DNA of 64,000 nucleotides, taken from Defluviicoccus sp. GTDB taxonomy: Bacteria; Pseudomonadota; Alphaproteobacteria; MPNO01. The translations under genes and the position numbers were made by a program. Below, one piece after another: positions 8,142 to 18,536 of this stretch. Where the stretch lies: NCBI GenBank assembly GCA_028821395.1, contig JAPPGP010000126.1, forward strand, positions 1 to 64,000. The letters run 5' to 3'. A model generated the notes under the pieces. That model was not told the DNA's origin and did no database searches. It saw only the letters and a list, made by a program, of their open reading frames with translations. The stretch's first letter is position 1; every line of letters begins with the position of its first letter.

Positions 8142-10499
8142 GGCGGCTTCGCCCTCGGCGCGCTTTCTGCGCGTGCGGAGGCTATGCCATGCGATCCACA
8201 GTGCCGCCGCGGCGATGGCGGGGCCGTAGACCGTGCTGTCGTTGGAAATCACCAGGACCGCGAGCGCCAGCCTGAGCCCGGTCTCCCAGATCGGCAGCGC
8301 CGTCCGGTCGAACCGCGCGAGCGCGCTGGCCAGCAGATAGAGCGCCAGCACGAGGCGCGCGAGCAGCCAAAGCAGCGGCAGCAATTCCACGCTCCCGTCA
8401 TATCCGGGCAGATAGGCGATCTCGCCACCGGTCGATTTGGGGTTCACCACCGCTGGTTCGATCAGCAGCAGCTCGGGATAGACCGCGAAGACGAACGGGA
8501 TCACGAAAATGACGATCCCGGACCGTACCGCGGAGAACCCGGTCGCCATGGGTTCCGCCTTGGTGATCGAGCTCGCCGCGAAGGCGGCGAGCGCCACCGG
8601 CGGGGTGATCGCAGACGCCACGGCGAAGTAGAAGATGAACATGTGCGCGGTGAAGATCGAGATGCCGAGCCCGGCGAGCACCGGTCCCATCAGCAGGGCG
8701 ACGTTGATATAGGCCGGCACCGCCGGCATCCCCATGCCGAGCAGCACCGCGAGCAGCATGGTCATCCCGAGCGCCATGAACTGGAAGATCACCGAGCCGC
8801 CCGCCCCCAGATTGAGGCTTTGCAGCCATTGCAGCACGTCGAGCGAGATGAAGAAGGGAAGGCCGGTCAGCTTGAGGCAGAAATCGATGATCGAGACCGC
8901 GAGAAACATCAGATAGAGGGTCGAGATCAGGACTCCCGCGTCGGAGAACGCATCGAGCAGCTTGCGCGGCCGCACCCGCATTTCCGGATCGAGGAAGAGG
9001 AGGAAGCAGAGGAGCGCGACCGCCCACCACCCGGCGCTTCCGGCGTCGCCAGCGGCGTTCTGCAGCAGCTTGAGGAACCACGGTAGCTCGGAGACCTTGC
9101 ACACCCCGTCGGCGAATACGCGCTCGGCGCCGAGCAGCCCGTCGAACCAGCCGCAGCCGACGTTCTCCTTGGACGTCAGCAGCAGGAACAGGATCACCAG
9201 GATGGGCCCGAAGATCATCATCAGGTTGTAGATGTCCTGACGCGACAGGTGCATCTCCGCGGTCATCTCGCCGAAGGCCTCGATGTTCTGCTTGCGCGAC
9301 TGGAAGATCGCCGACAGGAACAGACAGAAGAAATAGGCGATGGCGGGGATCGCGGCGGCGACGATGACCTCGCTGTAGGGGACCGCGGTGAGCGCGGCGA
9401 GCACGAAGGCCGCAACCCCCATCACCGGCGGCATGATCGAGCCGCCCGACGAGGCGGCGGCCTCCATCCCGCCGGCGAAGGTCGGGGAAAAGCCGCGCCG
9501 GATCATCATCGGAATCGTGAGAACCCCGGTCGACAGCACGTTGACGATCGGCCCGCCCGAGATCGTCCCGAACATGGCGGACGACACGATGGCCGCGTGC
9601 GCCGGCCCGCCCCGGAGGCGCCGGGTCCAGCGGAAGGCGAGCTTGATCAGGGACTTGCCGCCCGCCGAGGCGCCGAACAGCGAGCCCAGGATCAGGTAGG
9701 GGAAGATCTCGTTGAGGATGATGTCGATGAAACGCCCGAGCAGGCCAGACGCGTTGTTGGTCAGGATGTCATGGACCCGCGGCCTTCCGTCCCACAGCGA
9801 TCGCGGGTCGCCGCCGAGCTTGGTCACGAGGTACTTGTCCATGCCCTCGGGACCGAAGAAATACCAGATCAGGACGGTGCCGATGGTGTAGGCCGCGATC
9901 AGGATCGCGACCAGGACCAGGGGAAATCCCCAGACCTTGATGTTGTAGGACAGGAACACGACGATGGCGAGGCCGACAATGGCCACGATCCACCCCTCGG
10001 TGGTGTTCAGGCATTGCGGGTCCTCCACCGTCTCCGGCTCGGGCAGGCCGAAGATGGCGGCGTTCTCCTTCTCGATCTTCATGGCCTCGGCGAACAGCCG
10101 GGCGCGGTCTCCGGTGAGCTGATCGATCAGGCAGACCGACTCGACCTCGACGATGTAGGTCAGCGAGATGCCGATCGCCATGGCCACCAGCGCGAGGTCC
10201 ATGAACAGGCCGAAGCCGCGGCGCAGACCGCTCCTGCCGGCCCAGCTGCGCCACATCGAGTGGTGCAGCGCGACCGTCAGCATCATCAGGGCGAAGAAGA
10301 ACGGGTAGTAGTACTCGAACGGGAACTTGCGGATGATGAAGCGGGGATCGCCGGTGACCTCCTTGACCCAGTCGTCGAGCCCGGGGATCCCCGGCATCGC
10401 GTTGACCAGGCCGATCAGGACCAGGGAGATCGACAGGAAGTAGACGACGCGTTTACCGAATCCCCGTTCGACGGCGCGCGGGATTTCGGGGTCTGTCAC
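8130..10499 (-). CDS. TRAP transporter fused DctQ-DctM permease, TAXI type
   Basis: 789 residues from the GTG at 10499; the track's TTG at 10526 lies inside a strong hairpin, so the GTG is preferred. The protein has an N-terminal 4-helix DctQ-like part, a soluble stretch with ETVEDPQCLN, and a large DctM-like part with FLSAIFQSR, ASSGGSIMPPVMG and GMGMPAVPAYINVALL. Fused QM permeases of about 700-850 residues are typical of TAXI systems, which use a sodium or proton gradient for import of organic acids. The gene lies downstream of two TAXI binding-protein genes on the same strand and completes the transporter. Confidence 0.92.
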   Translation of the reverse strand: MTDPEIPRAVERGFGKRVVYFLSISLVLIGLVNAMPGIPGLDDWVKEVTGDPRFIIRKFPFEYYYPFFFALMMLTVALHHSMWRSWAGRSGLRRGFGLFMDLALVAMAIGISLTYIVEVESVCLIDQLTGDRARLFAEAMKIEKENAAIFGLPEPETVEDPQCLNTTEGWIVAIVGLAIVVFLSYNIKVWGFPLVLVAILIAAYTIGTVLIWYFFGPEGMDKYLVTKLGGDPRSLWDGRPRVHDILTNNASGLLGRFIDIILNEIFPYLILGSLFGASAGGKSLIKLAFRWTRRLRGGPAHAAIVSSAMFGTISGGPIVNVLSTGVLTIPMMIRRGFSPTFAGGMEAAASSGGSIMPPVMGVAAFVLAALTAVPYSEVIVAAAIPAIAYFFCLFLSAIFQSRKQNIEAFGEMTAEMHLSRQDIYNLMMIFGPILVILFLLLTSKENVGCGWFDGLLGAERVFADGVCKVSELPWFLKLLQNAAGDAGSAGWWAVALLCFLLFLDPEMRVRPRKLLDAFSDAGVLISTLYLMFLAVSIIDFCLKLTGLPFFISLDVLQWLQSLNLGAGGSVIFQFMALGMTMLLAVLLGMGMPAVPAYINVALLMGPVLAGLGISIFTAHMFIFYFAVASAITPPVALAAFAASSITKAEPMATGFSAVRSGIVIFVIPFVFAVYPELLLIEPAVVNPKSTGGEIAYLPGYDGSVELLPLLWLLARLVLALYLLASALARFDRTALPIWETGLRLALAVLVISNDSTVYGPAIAAAALWIAWHSLRTRRKRAEGEAASGS

Positions 10500-10524
10500 G
10501 TCGGTGGTTTCCCGCTGCGAAGCC

Positions 10525-10551
10525 AAGGGCCGCGGGAGACCCGCGGCCCTT
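10525..10551 (-). promoter_or_regulatory. GC-rich hairpin between binding-protein and permease genes
   Basis: AAGGGCCGCGGG and CCCGCGGCCCTT form a perfect 12-bp stem with a 3-nt loop. On the transcribed strand it follows the binding-protein stop by 14 nt and precedes the GTG of the permease by about 25 nt. No U-run follows, so it is more likely an mRNA 3'-end protector or partial attenuator than a full terminator. Such hairpins commonly let binding proteins be expressed in excess over permeases; the role here is inferred. Confidence 0.6.
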
Positions 10552-10565
10552 CCGGTCGGTCCTCG

Positions 10566-11612
10566 CTACGGCCTGGCGCAGTCGGGGATCTTGTGGCCCG
10601 CCTCCTCCCACGCCGCCACGGCGCCCGGGTGGTACTTCACCGGCACCGGTCCGCACAGGCCGGTCTTCGCCGGGTCGGTGTTGCCGATACCGATATTGGC
10701 CATATAGGGCGCCTTCGTCGTGAAGGCTTTCACGTTGGAAATCGCCACCCTGGTCAGCGCCTTGGCAATCTCGAAGTCCATCGACATGTGGACCATGTCG
10801 GCGCCCGCCGTTGCCGGGCTGCGCCAGATGCCGTCTTCCGAAACCAGCGTCAGCCCCTTCAGCGGCTTGACGGTCTTCAAGTCGATGACCCAGGGCGCGA
10901 TTCCGGGCGCCTTGAGATATTTCCGCATGCCCTTGGATCTCCACGCCTTCATCGGCACCGACCAGGCGGTCATGCTTCCCGAGCCGAGCGAGCGGACGAT
11001 ACGGGAGTCCGGGAAGGTGATCGGCAACACCATCGCGTCACCGGTGCCGTCGGTGATGGTCTTGACCATCTGGCCCCAGTTGGACTGCCGGCCCTTGTAG
11101 TCCTTGCCGTCCGAATAGCCGGTCACCAGCCTGACCAGGGCACGGGCGATGCTCAGCGCGGCGCCGCGCGGCGGGCCGTTGACGATGGTCTTGCCCTTGA
11201 TGTCCATCCAGCCTTTGACGGGGGAGCTGTCGTAGGCGTAGAGGGCGTAGCCGCCATAGAGATAGGTGTAGAGCACCGCCGTGTTGGCGGCGAGCTCGGC
11301 GCCCTTCTGCTTGCCGAGCTTCGCGTAAGGCCCGGCTCCCTTCGACAACAGGAAGGGCAGAATGAGCGGGACCGCTGCCACGTCGGTCTTGCCCTGGCCC
11401 ACGTTTTGCAGCGAGTTGGTCAGGGTCTGGCCCTCGGCGATCTGGAAATTGGCGACGCCCGCCCGCGAGGCGAGCTCGCCGAGGGTGGTCACCGCTCCGT
11501 GGGGTACGCCGCCCGGGGGACCGGTTTCCGCGGTCAGGTTTACCTGGGCGCCGGCCGATGCGCCAAACGCGAGCGCGGCCGCCAGGGCGGGCAAGAAGAG
11601 TCTTCTAGACAT
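10566..11612 (-). CDS. TAXI-family TRAP solute-binding protein, copy 1
   Basis: 348 residues. A signal peptide MSRRLFLPALAAALAFGASAGAQ is followed by the mature TAXI domain. Conserved landmarks are AEGQTLTNSLQNVGQGKTD, KGWMDIKGKTIVNGPPRG and ITDGTGDAMVLP. It captures the ligand in the periplasm for the downstream fused permease. It is closely similar along its whole length to the neighbouring copy 2, about 70% identical by eye in the N-terminal half. Differences cluster in places such as TAWSVPMKAWRSKG versus TLWSVPLKAWNSKG, so ligand range may differ slightly. Confidence 0.92.
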   Translation of the reverse strand: MSRRLFLPALAAALAFGASAGAQVNLTAETGPPGGVPHGAVTTLGELASRAGVANFQIAEGQTLTNSLQNVGQGKTDVAAVPLILPFLLSKGAGPYAKLGKQKGAELAANTAVLYTYLYGGYALYAYDSSPVKGWMDIKGKTIVNGPPRGAALSIARALVRLVTGYSDGKDYKGRQSNWGQMVKTITDGTGDAMVLPITFPDSRIVRSLGSGSMTAWSVPMKAWRSKGMRKYLKAPGIAPWVIDLKTVKPLKGLTLVSEDGIWRSPATAGADMVHMSMDFEIAKALTRVAISNVKAFTTKAPYMANIGIGNTDPAKTGLCGPVPVKYHPGAVAAWEEAGHKIPDCARP

Positions 11613-11669
11613 TGCAGCTTCCTGTTCCGTGTTTCGGGTCTTCGCCGTTCTTGTCGGCGCGGGCCGAGG

Positions 11670-12716
11670 CTACGGCTTCGCGCAGTCGGGAAGCTTGTAT
11701 CCGGCCTCCTCCCACGCCGCCACCGCGCCGGGGTGGTACTTGGCCGGCATAGGGCCGCACATCCCGGTGAGCGCGGGATCGGTCTCGCCGACGCCGGTAA
11801 ACCGCATGAAGGGCGCCTTGTTCCGGTAGACGTCGAGATTGTCGAGGAACACCTTGGTCAGCGCCTTGGCGAGCTTGAAGTCCATCGAGGCCTGTACCAG
11901 CTCGCCGCCGAGGGTGGCGGAGCTGCGCCACTTGCCGTCCTCCGAGACGATGGTCAGCCCCTTGATCGGCTTCACCGAGCTCAGCTCGACGACGAAGGGC
12001 CCGATCCCGGGCGCCTTGAGGTATTTCTGCATGCCCTTGGAGTTCCACGCCTTGAGCGGCACCGACCACAGGGTGATGCTGCCGGACCCGAGCGAGCGGA
12101 TGATCCGGGCGTCCGGGAAGGTGACCGGCAGCACCATCGCATCGCCGGTGCCGTCGGTGATGGTCTTGACCATCTGGCCCCAGTTGGACTGCACGCCCTT
12201 GTAGTCCTTGCCGTCGACATAGCCGGTAATCAGCCGCACCAGGGCGCGGGCATTGGTCAGCGCGGCGCCGCGCGGCGGGCCGTTGACCACGGTCTTGCCC
12301 TTGAGGTCCATCCAGCCCTTGACGCTGGAAGAGTCATAGGCGTAGAGCCCGTAGCCGCCGTAGCGGTAGGTGTAGAGAACCGCCACCTTGCCGGCGAGCT
12401 CGGCGCCTTTCTGCCTGCCGAGCTTGGCGTACGGGCCGGCCCCCTTGGACAGCAGGAAGGGCAGGATCAAGGGCACCGCCGCTAGGTCGGTCTTGCCCTG
12501 GGCCACGTTCTGCAGCGAGTTGGTGAGGGTCTGCCCCTCGGCGACCTGGAAATTGGCGATCCCCGCACCCGCGGCGAGCTCGGCAAGGGTAGCGACGGCG
12601 GTGTGAGGCGCGGTCCCCGGGCTTGCGGTTTCCGACGTCAGGTTGTGCTGCGCGTTGGCGGACACGGCGAATGCCGTCGCCGCGACCAGGGCGGCGAACG
12701 CGAATTTTCCGGACAT
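11670..12716 (-). CDS. TAXI-family TRAP solute-binding protein, copy 2
   Basis: 348 residues from the ATG at 12716, preceded by a strong AGGAAGGA ribosome site; the tracked start at 12785 adds 23 residues without one. Signal peptide MSGKFAFAALVAATAFAVSANAQ, then the same TAXI blocks as copy 1 (AEGQTLTNSLQNVAQGKTD, KGKTVVNGPPRG). It is first of the transporter genes, 57 nt upstream of copy 1, and evidently arose by tandem duplication. The hydantoinase gene lies just upstream on the same strand, with a 120-nt gap. Confidence 0.92.
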   Translation of the reverse strand: MSGKFAFAALVAATAFAVSANAQHNLTSETASPGTAPHTAVATLAELAAGAGIANFQVAEGQTLTNSLQNVAQGKTDLAAVPLILPFLLSKGAGPYAKLGRQKGAELAGKVAVLYTYRYGGYGLYAYDSSSVKGWMDLKGKTVVNGPPRGAALTNARALVRLITGYVDGKDYKGVQSNWGQMVKTITDGTGDAMVLPVTFPDARIIRSLGSGSITLWSVPLKAWNSKGMQKYLKAPGIGPFVVELSSVKPIKGLTIVSEDGKWRSSATLGGELVQASMDFKLAKALTKVFLDNLDVYRNKAPFMRFTGVGETDPALTGMCGPMPAKYHPGAVAAWEEAGYKLPDCAKP

Positions 12717-12836
12717 GATTCCTTCCTGTGTTTCCCTCTTGTCGGGCGACCGACCGGCGGCATTGTATCGACGCGTCTTCGGCATGAAAATTCCCGGTTC
12801 GAGCGGGAGCGCCGAAGCGAAACGGGTGGCCCGCCG

Positions 12837-15800
12837 TCAGCCCGGCGGGCCGTACCCGCCCCCGCCCGGGGTCTCGATGACGAAGCGGTCGCCCGCGTTC
12901 ATCTGGGTCATGTCGGTGCCGGTCAGCTCGTCGACCGTGCCGTCGGCGCGCTCGACATAGTTGCGGCCCGTCTTGCCCGGCCTGCCGCCAGCCGCGCCGA
13001 AGGGCGGCACGCGGCGGTGGCTGGAGACGATCGCCGCCGTCATCGGCGCCTGGAACAGCACCTTGCGGACGATCCCGTTGCCGCCCTTGTGGGCGCCGTC
13101 GCCGCCCGAGCCGTCGCGGATGGAGAAGGACTCCAGCACCACCGGGAAGCGCCATTCAAGGATCTCGGGGTCGGTGGCGCGCGTGTTGGTCATGTGGGTG
13201 TGGACCGCGTGCGCCCCGTCGAAATCCGGCCCGGCGCCGGCGCCGCCGCAGATGGTCTCGTAGTTCTGGTATCCCGCGTTGTCGCCGAAGGTGAAGTTGT
13301 TCATCGTCCCCTGGCCGGCCCCCATGATGCCGAGCGCGCCGATCAGCGCGTTGGTCACGGCTTGCGATGTCTCGACATTGCCGGCAACCACGGCGGCCGG
13401 GTAGCGCGGGGCCAGCATGCAGCCCTCGGGGATGATCACCCTGAGCGGCTTGAGGCAGCCGGCATTCAGCGGGATCTCGTCGTCCACCATCAGCCGGAAC
13501 ACGTAGAGCACCGCCGCCATGCACACCGATGACGGCGCGTTGAAGTTGCTGTTCTGCTGCTCGGACGTGCCGGTGAAGTCGATGATCGCCTCGCGCCGCT
13601 CGCGGTCGACCTTGATGTCGACACAGATCTTCGCGCCCGAATCCATCTCGTATTCGTAAGCCCCGTCGGTGAGCACGCCGAGCACCCGGCGGACGCATTC
13701 CTCGGCGTTGTCCTGGACGTGCTTCATATAGGCGTGGACCACGTCGAGCCCGAAATGGGCGACCATCTTGCGCAGCTCCTGGACGCCCTTCTCGTTGCCC
13801 GCGATATGCGCCTTGAGGTCGGCGAGGTTGTTCTTGAAGTTGCGCGTCGGGTACGGCGCGCCGGTGAACAGCGCCTCGGTCTCCTTTTCCAGCAGCCGCC
13901 CGCCGGAGACCAGCTGGAAGTTGTCGATCAGCACGCCTTCCTCGTCGATATGCGTGGAATCGGGCGGCACCGAGCCCGGCGTGGTGCCGCCGATATCGGC
14001 GTGATGGCCGCGCGCGGCGACCCAGAACAGGATGTCCTTCCCGGCCTCGTCGAATACCGGGGTGATCACCGTCACGTCGGGCAGATGGGTCCCGCCGTTA
14101 TAGGGCGTGTTCAGCATGAACACGTCGCCCGGGACGATGGTGCCGGCGCGCTGCTCGGCGACGGTCCGCACGCTCTCGCTCATCGAGCCGAGATGGACCG
14201 GGATATGCGGCGCGTTGGCGACCAGGCTGCCGTCGGGCCCGAAGATCGCGCAGGAGAAGTCGAGCCGTTCCTTGATGTTGACCGAGTAGGAGGTGTTCTG
14301 CAGCACCACCCCCATCTGCTCGGCGATCGACATGAAGAGGTTGTTGAACACCTCCAGCATCACCGGGTCGACCTCGGTGCCGACCGAGGCCTGGCCCGGC
14401 CGCGGCACCACGCGGTTGAGGATCATCTGGTCGTAGCGGTTGATCTCGGCCGCCCAGCCGGGCTCGACCACGGTGGTCGCGTTGGCCTCGATGATCACCG
14501 CGGGGCCGCTGACCTTGCAGCCCGGCTGCATCGCCTGCCGGTCGTAGAGCCGGGTCGCGCGGCTTTCGCCCGCCATGTAGGTCTCGACCTCGTCGACCGG
14601 CGGCGGCGCCTCGGCGGCGCCGGTCTCAAGCGCCGGATCGACCACGTCGGGGGCGCCCGCGATCACCTCGACGGTCACCGCCTCGACGATGTGGTTCTTC
14701 TCCGGCGCGATGAAGCCGTATTGCAGGTGATGCGCCGCCTCGAACTCGGCGACGATGCTCTCCCGGTCGGCGAAGTCGACGATCAGCGGCGAATCCGTCC
14801 CCTCGTAGCGCAGATGCACCTTGCGCAGCGCGTAGGTGCGCGCGGGATCGCCGCCCTGGCGCGCCATCTCGGCGCGGCCCTCACCTTCCATCCCGTCGAG
14901 CGTCCTGCCGACGTCTTCAAGCAGCGCATCGTCGAGGATCGCCTCGACGGCGCGCTCGCGCATCACGCGGAGGTCGGCGAGCCCCATGCCGTAGGCCGAA
15001 AGCACGCCGGCGAAGGGGTGGATGAACACGCGGCCGATGCCGAGCGAGTCGGCGACCAGGCAGGCATGCTGCCCGCCCGCCCCGCCGAAGCAGTTGAGCG
15101 TGTAGCCGGTCACGTCGTGGCCGCGCTGGATCGAGATCTGCTTGATCGCCTTGGCCATGTTCTCGACCGCGATCATCAGGAAGCCGTCGGCGACCTCGAC
15201 CGGGGAGCGCGCGTCGCCGGTCTCGCGCTCGATCTCGGCGGCCAGCGCCGCGAACTCTTGGCGCACCACGTCTTCGTCGAGCGGCTCGTCGGCGCCCGGG
15301 CCGAACACCTTGGGGAAGAAGCTCGCGCGGATCTTGCCCACCATCACGTTGGCGTCGGTCACGCAGAGCGGCCCGCCCCTGCGGTAGCAGGCGGGGCCCG
15401 GGTTGGCGCCCGCCGAATCCGGGCCGACCCGGTAGCGCGTGCCGTCGAAATGGAGGATCGAGCCGCCGCCGGCGGCGACGGTGTGGATCTGCATCATCGG
15501 CGCGCGCATCCGCACGCCCGCGACCAAAGTCTCGAACGAGCGCTCATACTCCCCGTCATAATGCGCGACGTCGGTCGAGGTGCCGCCCATGTCGAAGCTG
15601 ACGATCTTGTCGTAGCCCGCCATCGCCGACGTCCTGACGGCGCCGACGATGCCGCCCGCCGGACCCGACAGGATGCTGTCCTTGCCGCGGAAGAAGCGCG
15701 CATCTGCGAGCCCGCCGTTCGACTGCATGAACATCAGCCGGGTCTCGCCGAGCTCCTGGCGGATGCGGTCGACATAGCGCCTGAGGATGGGCGAGACATA

Positions 15801-16457
15801 GGCGTCGACGACGGTGGTGTCGCCGCGCCCGACCAGCTTCATCAGCGGGCTCACCTCGTGCGAGACCGAGACTTGGCCGAAGCCCACCTCGCGGGCGAGC
15901 TTTGCTACCTGGATCTCGTGGTCGTGGTGGCGGTAGCCGTGGACGAATACCACCGCGACCGACTCGATGCCGTCGCGCCTCGCCTGCTCCAGCGCTTCGC
16001 GGGCGCCGTCGAGATCGACCGGCACCAGGACTTCTCCGTCGGCCGAACAGCGCTCGTCGATCTCGATCACGCGCTCATAGAGCAGCTCCGGCAGCACGAT
16101 ATGCCGCGCGAAAAGCAAAGGCCGGTTCTGGTAGCCGATACGGAGCGCGTCGCGGAACCCCCGGGTGATCAGCAGGACGGTGCGGTCGCCCTTGCGTTCC
16201 AAGAGCGCGTTGGTCGCGACGGTGGTTCCCATCTTGACCGTGTCGATGGCATCGGCCGGAATGTCGGCCGCCGGATCGACTCCGAGCAGGTCGCGTATGC
16301 CCTGAAGCGCCGCGTCCTCGTAGCGCTCCGGGTTCTCCGACAGGAGCTTGTGGGTGACCAACTCGCCGCCCGGCTGTTGCGCGACGAAATCGGTGAACGT
16401 CCCGCCGCGGTCGATCCAGAACTGCCAGCGGCCGTTGCGCAAAGAAGCATCGCTCAC
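12837..16457 (-). CDS. Fused HyuA-HyuB hydantoinase/5-oxoprolinase-family protein
   Basis: 1206 residues from the GTG at 16457 ([23 protein letters not shown]); the tracked 16598 start adds 47 Arg-rich residues that do not look native. The N-terminal HyuA half has [35 protein letters not shown] and [15 protein letters not shown], the ATP-binding fold of the family. The HyuB half starts near residue 700 ([16 protein letters not shown]) and ends GGGGYGPPG. Length fits the fused 5-oxoprolinase architecture of about 1200-1290 residues. It opens a cyclic amide with ATP; substrate could be 5-oxoproline, a hydantoin or another lactam. It shares a divergent promoter region with a Rieske dioxygenase and lies upstream of the TAXI transporter. 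Confidence 0.9.
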   Translation of the reverse strand: MSDASLRNGRWQFWIDRGGTFTDFVAQQPGGELVTHKLLSENPERYEDAALQGIRDLLGVDPAADIPADAIDTVKMGTTVATNALLERKGDRTVLLITRGFRDALRIGYQNRPLLFARHIVLPELLYERVIEIDERCSADGEVLVPVDLDGAREALEQARRDGIESVAVVFVHGYRHHDHEIQVAKLAREVGFGQVSVSHEVSPLMKLVGRGDTTVVDAYVSPILRRYVDRIRQELGETRLMFMQSNGGLADARFFRGKDSILSGPAGGIVGAVRTSAMAGYDKIVSFDMGGTSTDVAHYDGEYERSFETLVAGVRMRAPMMQIHTVAAGGGSILHFDGTRYRVGPDSAGANPGPACYRRGGPLCVTDANVMVGKIRASFFPKVFGPGADEPLDEDVVRQEFAALAAEIERETGDARSPVEVADGFLMIAVENMAKAIKQISIQRGHDVTGYTLNCFGGAGGQHACLVADSLGIGRVFIHPFAGVLSAYGMGLADLRVMRERAVEAILDDALLEDVGRTLDGMEGEGRAEMARQGGDPARTYALRKVHLRYEGTDSPLIVDFADRESIVAEFEAAHHLQYGFIAPEKNHIVEAVTVEVIAGAPDVVDPALETGAAEAPPPVDEVETYMAGESRATRLYDRQAMQPGCKVSGPAVIIEANATTVVEPGWAAEINRYDQMILNRVVPRPGQASVGTEVDPVMLEVFNNLFMSIAEQMGVVLQNTSYSVNIKERLDFSCAIFGPDGSLVANAPHIPVHLGSMSESVRTVAEQRAGTIVPGDVFMLNTPYNGGTHLPDVTVITPVFDEAGKDILFWVAARGHHADIGGTTPGSVPPDSTHIDEEGVLIDNFQLVSGGRLLEKETEALFTGAPYPTRNFKNNLADLKAHIAGNEKGVQELRKMVAHFGLDVVHAYMKHVQDNAEECVRRVLGVLTDGAYEYEMDSGAKICVDIKVDRERREAIIDFTGTSEQQNSNFNAPSSVCMAAVLYVFRLMVDDEIPLNAGCLKPLRVIIPEGCMLAPRYPAAVVAGNVETSQAVTNALIGALGIMGAGQGTMNNFTFGDNAGYQNYETICGGAGAGPDFDGAHAVHTHMTNTRATDPEILEWRFPVVLESFSIRDGSGGDGAHKGGNGIVRKVLFQAPMTAAIVSSHRRVPPFGAAGGRPGKTGRNYVERADGTVDELTGTDMTQMNAGDRFVIETPGGGGYGPPG

Positions 16458-16569
16458 GTCGGCACCCCATCCCCGTTTTGCGGTCTTGAACCGGCGAAAG
16501 CCGCGAGCTTCGCGCGAGCCCACGGCATCGCGGCGCCGTTCCGCTTCCGGCGGTCCGCGATTACCCGGT

Positions 16570-16599
16570 CTGATACTATCTTTGCCGCGATGATACAAT
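16570..16599 (+). promoter_or_regulatory. Candidate promoter with direct repeat upstream of the Rieske genes
   Basis: CTGATA and TACAAT separated by 18 nt resemble -35 and -10 boxes pointing into the Rieske alpha gene 50 nt downstream. TGATAC occurs at 16571 and again at 16591, 20 bp apart, as a possible regulator half-site pair in the 190-nt divergent region. The call rests on sequence resemblance only. Confidence 0.4.
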
Positions 16600-16648
16600 T
16601 TCCCCGCCGCGGACGCGAAGCGGACGGAGCAAGGTTGTCGAGGACATC

Positions 16649-17965
16649 ATGGACGACATGAGGCGCACGGCGCGCGGCGACGGCTGGGTCGATGCGGCGG
16701 CCGGCACGGTGAGCCGCGAGGCCTTCGTGAGCGAGGACGTGTTCCGCCTCGAGCTCGACCGCATCTTTCACCGGCTCTGGGTGTTCCTCGCCCATGACAG
16801 CGAGATCCCCGACCGGGGCGACTATGTGGTGCGCAGCATGGGCAGCGTGCCGGTGCTCGTCGTGCGCGGCGCGGACGGCGAGCTGCGCGTGCTGCTCAAC
16901 TCCTGCCGTCATCGCGGCACCAAGCTGTGCCGGGGCGAGGCCGGCAACGCGCGGCGCTTCGTCTGCCCCTATCACGGCTGGAGCTACGCGCTCGACGGCG
17001 GGCTGATCGCCACCGGCTACGAGGATCGCCTGCCGCCGGAGATGGACAAGGCGGATTGGGGGCTGGTGCCGGTGCCCCGGCTGGAGACCTACAAGGGGCT
17101 CGTCTTCGCCGCCTGGGATCCCGGCGTGCCCGCGCTCCGCGACTATCTCGGCGACATCGCCTGGTATCTCGACACGCTGTTCTGGCGCTCGCCAAGCGGG
17201 ATGGAGGTGCTCGCCCCGCCGCATCGCTGGCGCGTGCGGGCCAACTGGAAGATCGGCGCGCTCAACTTCATCGGCGACAGCCAGCACGTGCGGACCACCC
17301 ATGCCGGGCCGATCACGCTCGACCGGGTGCGCTCGGAGAAGGACGGCTTCTACGTGACCGGCGGGGACAGCTTCCAGGTCGTCACCGATCAGGGCCATGG
17401 CTGCACCCTCACCTATCTCGCCCCCGGCATGCCCGAGGAGAACTACCTCACCCACCCGCCGGCGCTCGGCGCGGCCTATGCGGAGACGCTGGGCGCGGAC
17501 CAGCTCGCGATGCTGCACCATTTGCGGGTCTTCGTCGGCAATGTGTTTCCCAATTTCTCGTTCATCGAGTCGCAGGTCGCGCTCGGAGAGAAGGCGGTGA
17601 TCGTCCGCCAGTGGCAGCCGCTCGGCGGCACCGAGATGGAGATTCTGAGCTGGGTGCTGGCCGAGCGCGAGGCCGACGACGGCTACAAGCAGCGCGCGCT
17701 CAGGCACGGTTTCCACAATTTTGGCGCGGCGGGCGTGTTCGAGCAGGACGATTTGGAGATCTGGGCCTCGGCGACCCAGGCGAGCGACAACCCGATCGCG
17801 CAGCGCTACCCCTACAGCTTCCATTCGAGCCTTCCCTTCGACCGGTCGCCCTGCGCGGCGGGTACGCGGCCGGGAACCACCTATCGGCGCTCCGATACCG
17901 AGGTCGCGCAGTTCGCTTTCATGCGTCGCTGGCAGGCGGCCATGGATTCCGCCGACCGGGCATGA
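16649..17965 (+). CDS. Aromatic-ring-hydroxylating dioxygenase alpha subunit (Rieske)
   Basis: 438 residues; ATG preceded by GAGG with 6-nt spacing. The Rieske 2Fe-2S motif is CRHRG then CPYHGWSY. The mononuclear iron site is in NFIGDSQHVRTTH, with Asp and two His in the usual order, although the residue before Asn is Leu where many relatives have Glu. It would use O2 and electrons from a separate reductase, not present in the window, to hydroxylate an aromatic or heteroaromatic ring. It overlaps its beta subunit gene by 4 nt. Confidence 0.92.
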   Translation: MDDMRRTARGDGWVDAAAGTVSREAFVSEDVFRLELDRIFHRLWVFLAHDSEIPDRGDYVVRSMGSVPVLVVRGADGELRVLLNSCRHRGTKLCRGEAGNARRFVCPYHGWSYALDGGLIATGYEDRLPPEMDKADWGLVPVPRLETYKGLVFAAWDPGVPALRDYLGDIAWYLDTLFWRSPSGMEVLAPPHRWRVRANWKIGALNFIGDSQHVRTTHAGPITLDRVRSEKDGFYVTGGDSFQVVTDQGHGCTLTYLAPGMPEENYLTHPPALGAAYAETLGADQLAMLHHLRVFVGNVFPNFSFIESQVALGEKAVIVRQWQPLGGTEMEILSWVLAEREADDGYKQRALRHGFHNFGAAGVFEQDDLEIWASATQASDNPIAQRYPYSFHSSLPFDRSPCAAGTRPGTTYRRSDTEVAQFAFMRRWQAAMDSADRA

Positions 17966-18483
17966 ACGGCGAACCGCCCGCCAAGGCATCCGACGATGCG
18001 GCGTTCGTCGAGGTGCTCCGCTTCCTCCATCGCGAAGCCGCGCTGCTCGACGGCCGCGACTACGACGCCTGGCTCGGCCTGCTGACCGGCGACATCCGCT
18101 ATGTCGTGACCGCCCGCGTCTCGCGCCCGGAGGAGCAGGGGCCGCTCGACTACGCCATCGTCGACGAGGACGCGGACACGCTCCGGCTGCGGGTCCGCCA
18201 GATCTCGGATCCGAAGCTCACCTGGGCCGAGAACCCGGCGACGCTCACGCGGCGCTTCGTCTCGAATCTGGAAGTCGAGGATGCGGACGCCCCGAACCGC
18301 CATGTCGCGCACAGCAACCTGCTGGTCTACCGGCAGCGCGGGACGGCGCCCGACGGCGACTTCTACGCCGGGCACCGGCGCGACGTGCTGAGGCGCGTCG
18401 ACGGGTCCCTGAAGATCGCCGACCGCCTGGTCCGGCTCGACCACAACGTGCTGTTCGACGGATCGCTCAGCGTCATTCTCTAG
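17962..18483 (+). CDS. Aromatic-ring-hydroxylating dioxygenase beta subunit
   Basis: 173 residues from the ATG in the ATGA overlap with the alpha subunit; the track shows it only as part of a longer shadow ORF. It has the NTF2-like beta-subunit fold: FLHREAALLDGRDYDAWLGLL near the N-terminus, RFVSNLEVEDAD, and DGSLKIADRLVRLDHNVL at the end. It is structural and assembles with alpha into a hexamer in this family. The next gene, the AhpD-like selenoprotein candidate, starts 53 nt downstream on the same strand with no terminator between. Confidence 0.9.
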   Translation: MNGEPPAKASDDAAFVEVLRFLHREAALLDGRDYDAWLGLLTGDIRYVVTARVSRPEEQGPLDYAIVDEDADTLRLRVRQISDPKLTWAENPATLTRRFVSNLEVEDADAPNRHVAHSNLLVYRQRGTAPDGDFYAGHRRDVLRRVDGSLKIADRLVRLDHNVLFDGSLSVIL

Positions 18484-18536
18484 CCGCGCCGGGCGTGGCA
18501 TAGTCCGGTCCGGGATACCCGTCCGGAGGAGCCCTC

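Noticed and set aside
9249-12485. 1078-residue plus-strand ORF
   Set aside because: Antisense to the TRAP permease and both TAXI proteins, which have clear motifs, signal peptides and ribosome sites.
13719-16661. 980-residue plus-strand ORF
   Set aside because: Antisense to the fused hydantoinase gene; the translation has no domain character.
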